DNA of 7,558 nt, taken from an uncultured Bacilli bacterium (lineage in GTDB: Bacteria; Bacillota_I; Bacilli_A; RF39; UBA660). Position numbers and translations under genes: made by a program. Within the stretch, counting starts at the first letter, position 1. Each line of letters opens with the position of its first letter. The notes beneath the pieces are model-generated. The model ran no database searches and was not told where the DNA came from. It saw nothing but the letters and a program-made list of their open reading frames with translations. The stretch is taken from assembly GCA_934085635.1 (NCBI GenBank), contig CAKOHL010000056.1:1-7558 (forward strand), read 5' to 3'. Positions 6,091 to 7,558 of the stretch are shown piece by piece.

Positions 6091-6528
6091 ATGAATAATT
6101 TTGATACGGTTTTTAGAGGTTACGATAAGAGTCAAGTAAAATCTTATTTAGATAAAGTAATAAGAGAATATGAAAGACTTTTAAATGAAAAAAAATTAGT
6201 AGATAGTAAAGTAGAAGAATTAAATAGTAGACTTGAGAAGTATGAGAAACTTGAAGGTACTTTAAATCGTGCTTTATATAGTGCTGAAAATGCTAGTGAT
6301 GAAATTAAGAAAATGGCTAGACAAGAAGCAGAGAGTCTAATTAATGAAGCTAAGAGAAATGCTAATAGAATAATAAATGATGCACTTTTAAAAGCTGAAA
6401 AAGCAAATGATGATGCTGATAGATTAAAGAGAAATGTAACCTTACTAAAACGTAGACTAAGGGCTATTATTGAAGGACAACTTGAAGTTATTGAAGAGAT
6501 GGACAGGCTCGATTTTAATAAAGAATAG
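6091..6528 (+). CDS. divIVA: DivIVA-family cell pole/septum protein
   Basis: DivIVA proteins bind negatively curved membrane at poles and septa and recruit division and wall-synthesis partners. The 145-residue protein begins with the lipid-binding domain, FRGYDKSQVKSYLDKVIREYE (8-28). F8-R9 match the membrane-contacting F17-R18 of Bacillus DivIVA. A long coiled coil of charged heptads then runs to about residue 140 (EELNSRLEKYEKLEG, then the A/E/K-rich EAESLINEAKRNANRI segment). It lacks the eight or nine residues (with the LTP..I segment) that normally precede FRGYD. No in-frame start exists upstream before the TAG at 6073-6075. GAGGGTG (6079-6085) is the ribosome binding site. Its place after sepF agrees with the sepF...divIVA cluster of Firmicutes. 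GpsB is a related, shorter alternative (about 100 residues). Confidence 0.93.
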   Translation: MNNFDTVFRGYDKSQVKSYLDKVIREYERLLNEKKLVDSKVEELNSRLEKYEKLEGTLNRALYSAENASDEIKKMARQEAESLINEAKRNANRIINDALLKAEKANDDADRLKRNVTLLKRRLRAIIEGQLEVIEEMDRLDFNKE

Positions 6529-6553
6529 TCACTTAAAAGTGACTTTTATTTTT
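6527..6553 (+). terminator. Terminator-like hairpin between divIVA and the MscS gene
   Basis: AGTCACT (6527-6533) pairs with AGTGACT (6538-6544) around TAAA. The stem is followed by TTTTATTTTT to 6553. It overlaps the divIVA stop codon. The T-run touches the ribosome binding site of the next gene, and no promoter is visible between them, so it may be a partial terminator or attenuator rather than a full stop. Confidence 0.78.
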
Positions 6554-6560
6554 GGGAGGA
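6554..6560 (+). promoter_or_regulatory. Ribosome binding site that fixes the MscS gene start
   Basis: GGGAGGA lies three to four bases before ATG 6564, a slightly tight spacing. It begins immediately after the T-run of the preceding hairpin, so the site is exposed only in transcripts that read through. Confidence 0.7.
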
Positions 6561-6563
6561 CTT

Positions 6564-7370
6564 ATGAAAGAAATATTAAATAGTGTTATGGAATTTATAC
6601 TAAGTTTTAAATTCTTTGGACCAATATTATATATACTTATTGCTTATCTTCTAAATAATATAGTTAGTAACTTAATAACTAAATTAATAAGAAAGAATAA
6701 AAAGAAGAATCATAAGAAACAAGATACTGTTATAAATCTATTTAAAAGTGTTTTTAAATATATACTAATTGTTATAGTAATACTTCTAATATTAGATTTA
6801 TATGGAGTTAATACTAAAAGTATACTTGCTAGTTTAGGTATATTTACTGCTGTTATAGGCCTTGGTTGTCAAGATAGTATAAAGAATATGCTTTCTGGGA
6901 TATTAATAATATTAGATAATAGATATAATGTTGGAGACTTTGTTAAAATAAATGACTTTGTAGGAGAAGTTATAAGTTTAGGACTTCAGACTACTAAATT
7001 AAAAAGCTTTTATGGAGAAATATATACAATCACTAATTCTAGTATAAGCTCTATTACTAATTATAGTGAAGAAAATACAGTACTATATTATGGTATAGAA
7101 ATTAGTTATGATACTGATATTAAAAAGTTAGAAAAAGTACTTACTAAATTAATTCCTAAAGTAAGAGAAATAGAAAATGTAGTAAGTGATATGAAACTTT
7201 TGGGGCTTGATAGTTTTAATGCAAGTAGTATGACTTATAAAGTAGAAATCACTACTAAACCTTATAAGTATTTTAATGTAAAAAGAGAATTTAATAAAAT
7301 GTTAAAAGAAACATTTGATAAAGAAGGTATAGAAATACCTTATAATCAAATTGATGTTCATATGAAATAG
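6564..7370 (+). CDS. MscS-family mechanosensitive ion channel
   Basis: Channels of this family open under membrane tension and release solutes during hypo-osmotic shock. The 268-residue protein has three predicted membrane segments: about 18-38, 62-82 and 86-104. The third continues into the pore-lining helix (LASLGIFTAVIGLGCQDSIKNMLSGI). A basic loop (RKNKKKNHKKQ, 43-53) separates the first two. The beta domain follows: NRYNVGDFVKINDFVGEVISLGLQTTKLKSFYGEIYTITN (119-158; key residues VGD, G135, T144 and G151). The usual IPN is replaced by ITN (156-158). The C-terminus EIPYNQIDVH is typical. ATG 6564 follows GGGAGGA (6554-6560); the in-frame TTG at 6552 lies upstream of and against this site and is not credible. 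Only 9 bp separate it from the next gene, so they are probably coupled. Family is clear; the subtype (MscS- or YkuT-like) is not. Confidence 0.94.
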   Translation: MKEILNSVMEFILSFKFFGPILYILIAYLLNNIVSNLITKLIRKNKKKNHKKQDTVINLFKSVFKYILIVIVILLILDLYGVNTKSILASLGIFTAVIGLGCQDSIKNMLSGILIILDNRYNVGDFVKINDFVGEVISLGLQTTKLKSFYGEIYTITNSSISSITNYSEENTVLYYGIEISYDTDIKKLEKVLTKLIPKVREIENVVSDMKLLGLDSFNASSMTYKVEITTKPYKYFNVKREFNKMLKETFDKEGIEIPYNQIDVHMK

Positions 7371-7374
7371 GAGG
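7369..7374 (+). promoter_or_regulatory. Ribosome binding site overlapping the MscS gene stop codon
   Basis: AGGAGG, a perfect Shine-Dalgarno sequence, shares its first two bases with the TAG stop of the channel gene. It lies five bases before ATG 7380. This arrangement suggests translational coupling. Confidence 0.8.
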
Positions 7375-7379
7375 TTATT

Positions 7380-7558
7380 ATGGAAAAGAATAAAACTACT
7401 ATATTTGTTATACTTGCATGTATACTTTTAATAGGTGTTACTGTTTCTTTTGCTTATTACTTAGCAAGCATTCAAGGTGAGGGTAAAAGTATCACTTTAA
7501 AAAGTAAAAATTTAAAAATAACTTTTACAGAAAGTAATAATTTAAGTGGAGAAAATAT
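7380..7558 (+). CDS. Exported or membrane-anchored protein, N-terminal part only
   Basis: Only the first 59 codons are present; the gene runs off the right edge. The N-terminus is MEKNK, then a hydrophobic helix at about 8-29 ending VSFAYYLAS, then a polar beta-prone stretch (SITLKSKNLKITFTESNN). A short lysine-containing start, one hydrophobic segment and FAYY just after it resemble SipW-type signal peptides of TasA/camelysin-like secreted proteins. It is also the type of N-terminus expected for the truncated protein at 1-1350. That relationship is inferred from style, since the two visible parts do not overlap. A cysteine at residue 14 lies inside the hydrophobic segment and does not make a credible lipobox. 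It is probably cotranscribed with the MscS gene. Function is unknown. Confidence 0.8.
   Translation, partial: MEKNKTTIFVILACILLIGVTVSFAYYLASIQGEGKSITLKSKNLKITFTESNNLSGEN

Noticed and set aside
1351..7379. DGR template repeat, reverse transcriptase, Avd-like accessory gene, CRISPR array, tRNA or insertion sequence within the window
   Set aside because: Reading both strands by eye showed no second copy of the 1141-1263 block, no reverse-transcriptase motif, no regularly spaced repeats, no tRNA-like cloverleaf and no transposase. The gaps between genes are all under 300 bp.
7380..7440. Lipoprotein signal (ILAC at residues 11-14) in the right-edge gene
   Set aside because: The cysteine is in the middle of a hydrophobic segment that continues for about 15 residues, and only six hydrophobic residues precede it. 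A signal anchor or SipW-type signal peptide fits better.

Overview
The window is a low-G+C Gram-positive-type chromosome segment, most like an uncultured gut Firmicutes/Tenericutes-related lineage (RF39-like or a Bacilli relative). The evidence is A/T-ending codons, AGA-dominated arginine, GGAGGTG-like ribosome binding sites, short intergenic hairpins followed by T-runs, a glycine T-box leader, and the Firmicute division pair sepF-divIVA. The lineage is an inference from gene content and style. All genes seen are on the + strand.

Layout: (1) 1-1350 is the 3' part of a secreted or surface protein. It has a TasA/camelysin-like beta domain remnant, a WRI(I/V)R..DGSIRL module and a C-type-lectin/DUF6273-like C-terminal domain. 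The last ~200 nt of that domain differ sharply in base composition and look like the variable repeat of a diversity-generating retroelement (DGR) target. (2) 1431-2138 is an HD-domain phosphohydrolase-like protein. (3) 2191-3975 is lepA (EF4). (4) 4023-4193 is a promoter and compact glycine T-box leader controlling (5) glyS at 4194-5573. (6) 5682-6068 sepF and 6091-6528 divIVA form a small division operon. (7) 6564-7370 is an MscS-family channel. Its ribosome binding site abuts the T-run of the terminator-like hairpin after divIVA. (8) 7380-7558 is the start of another membrane-anchored exported protein, whose N-terminus is of the kind expected to be missing from the protein at position 1.

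A block of housekeeping genes (translation, division, osmotic protection) therefore lies between two exported-protein genes that may belong to one expanded family. Four promoters share an extended -10 element (TG-N-TATAMT or close). Short hairpin terminators separate most units, and three start codons are better placed downstream of the longest ORF start because the upstream GTG/TTG lies inside or against the Shine-Dalgarno sequence.

The most interesting observations are the putative hypervariable DGR-type region at 1141-1263 and the unusually short T-box upstream of glyS. No reverse transcriptase, template repeat or accessory gene is present here, so the DGR reading depends on the rest of the genome. 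No CRISPR array, rRNA, tRNA, insertion sequence or - strand gene could be supported.
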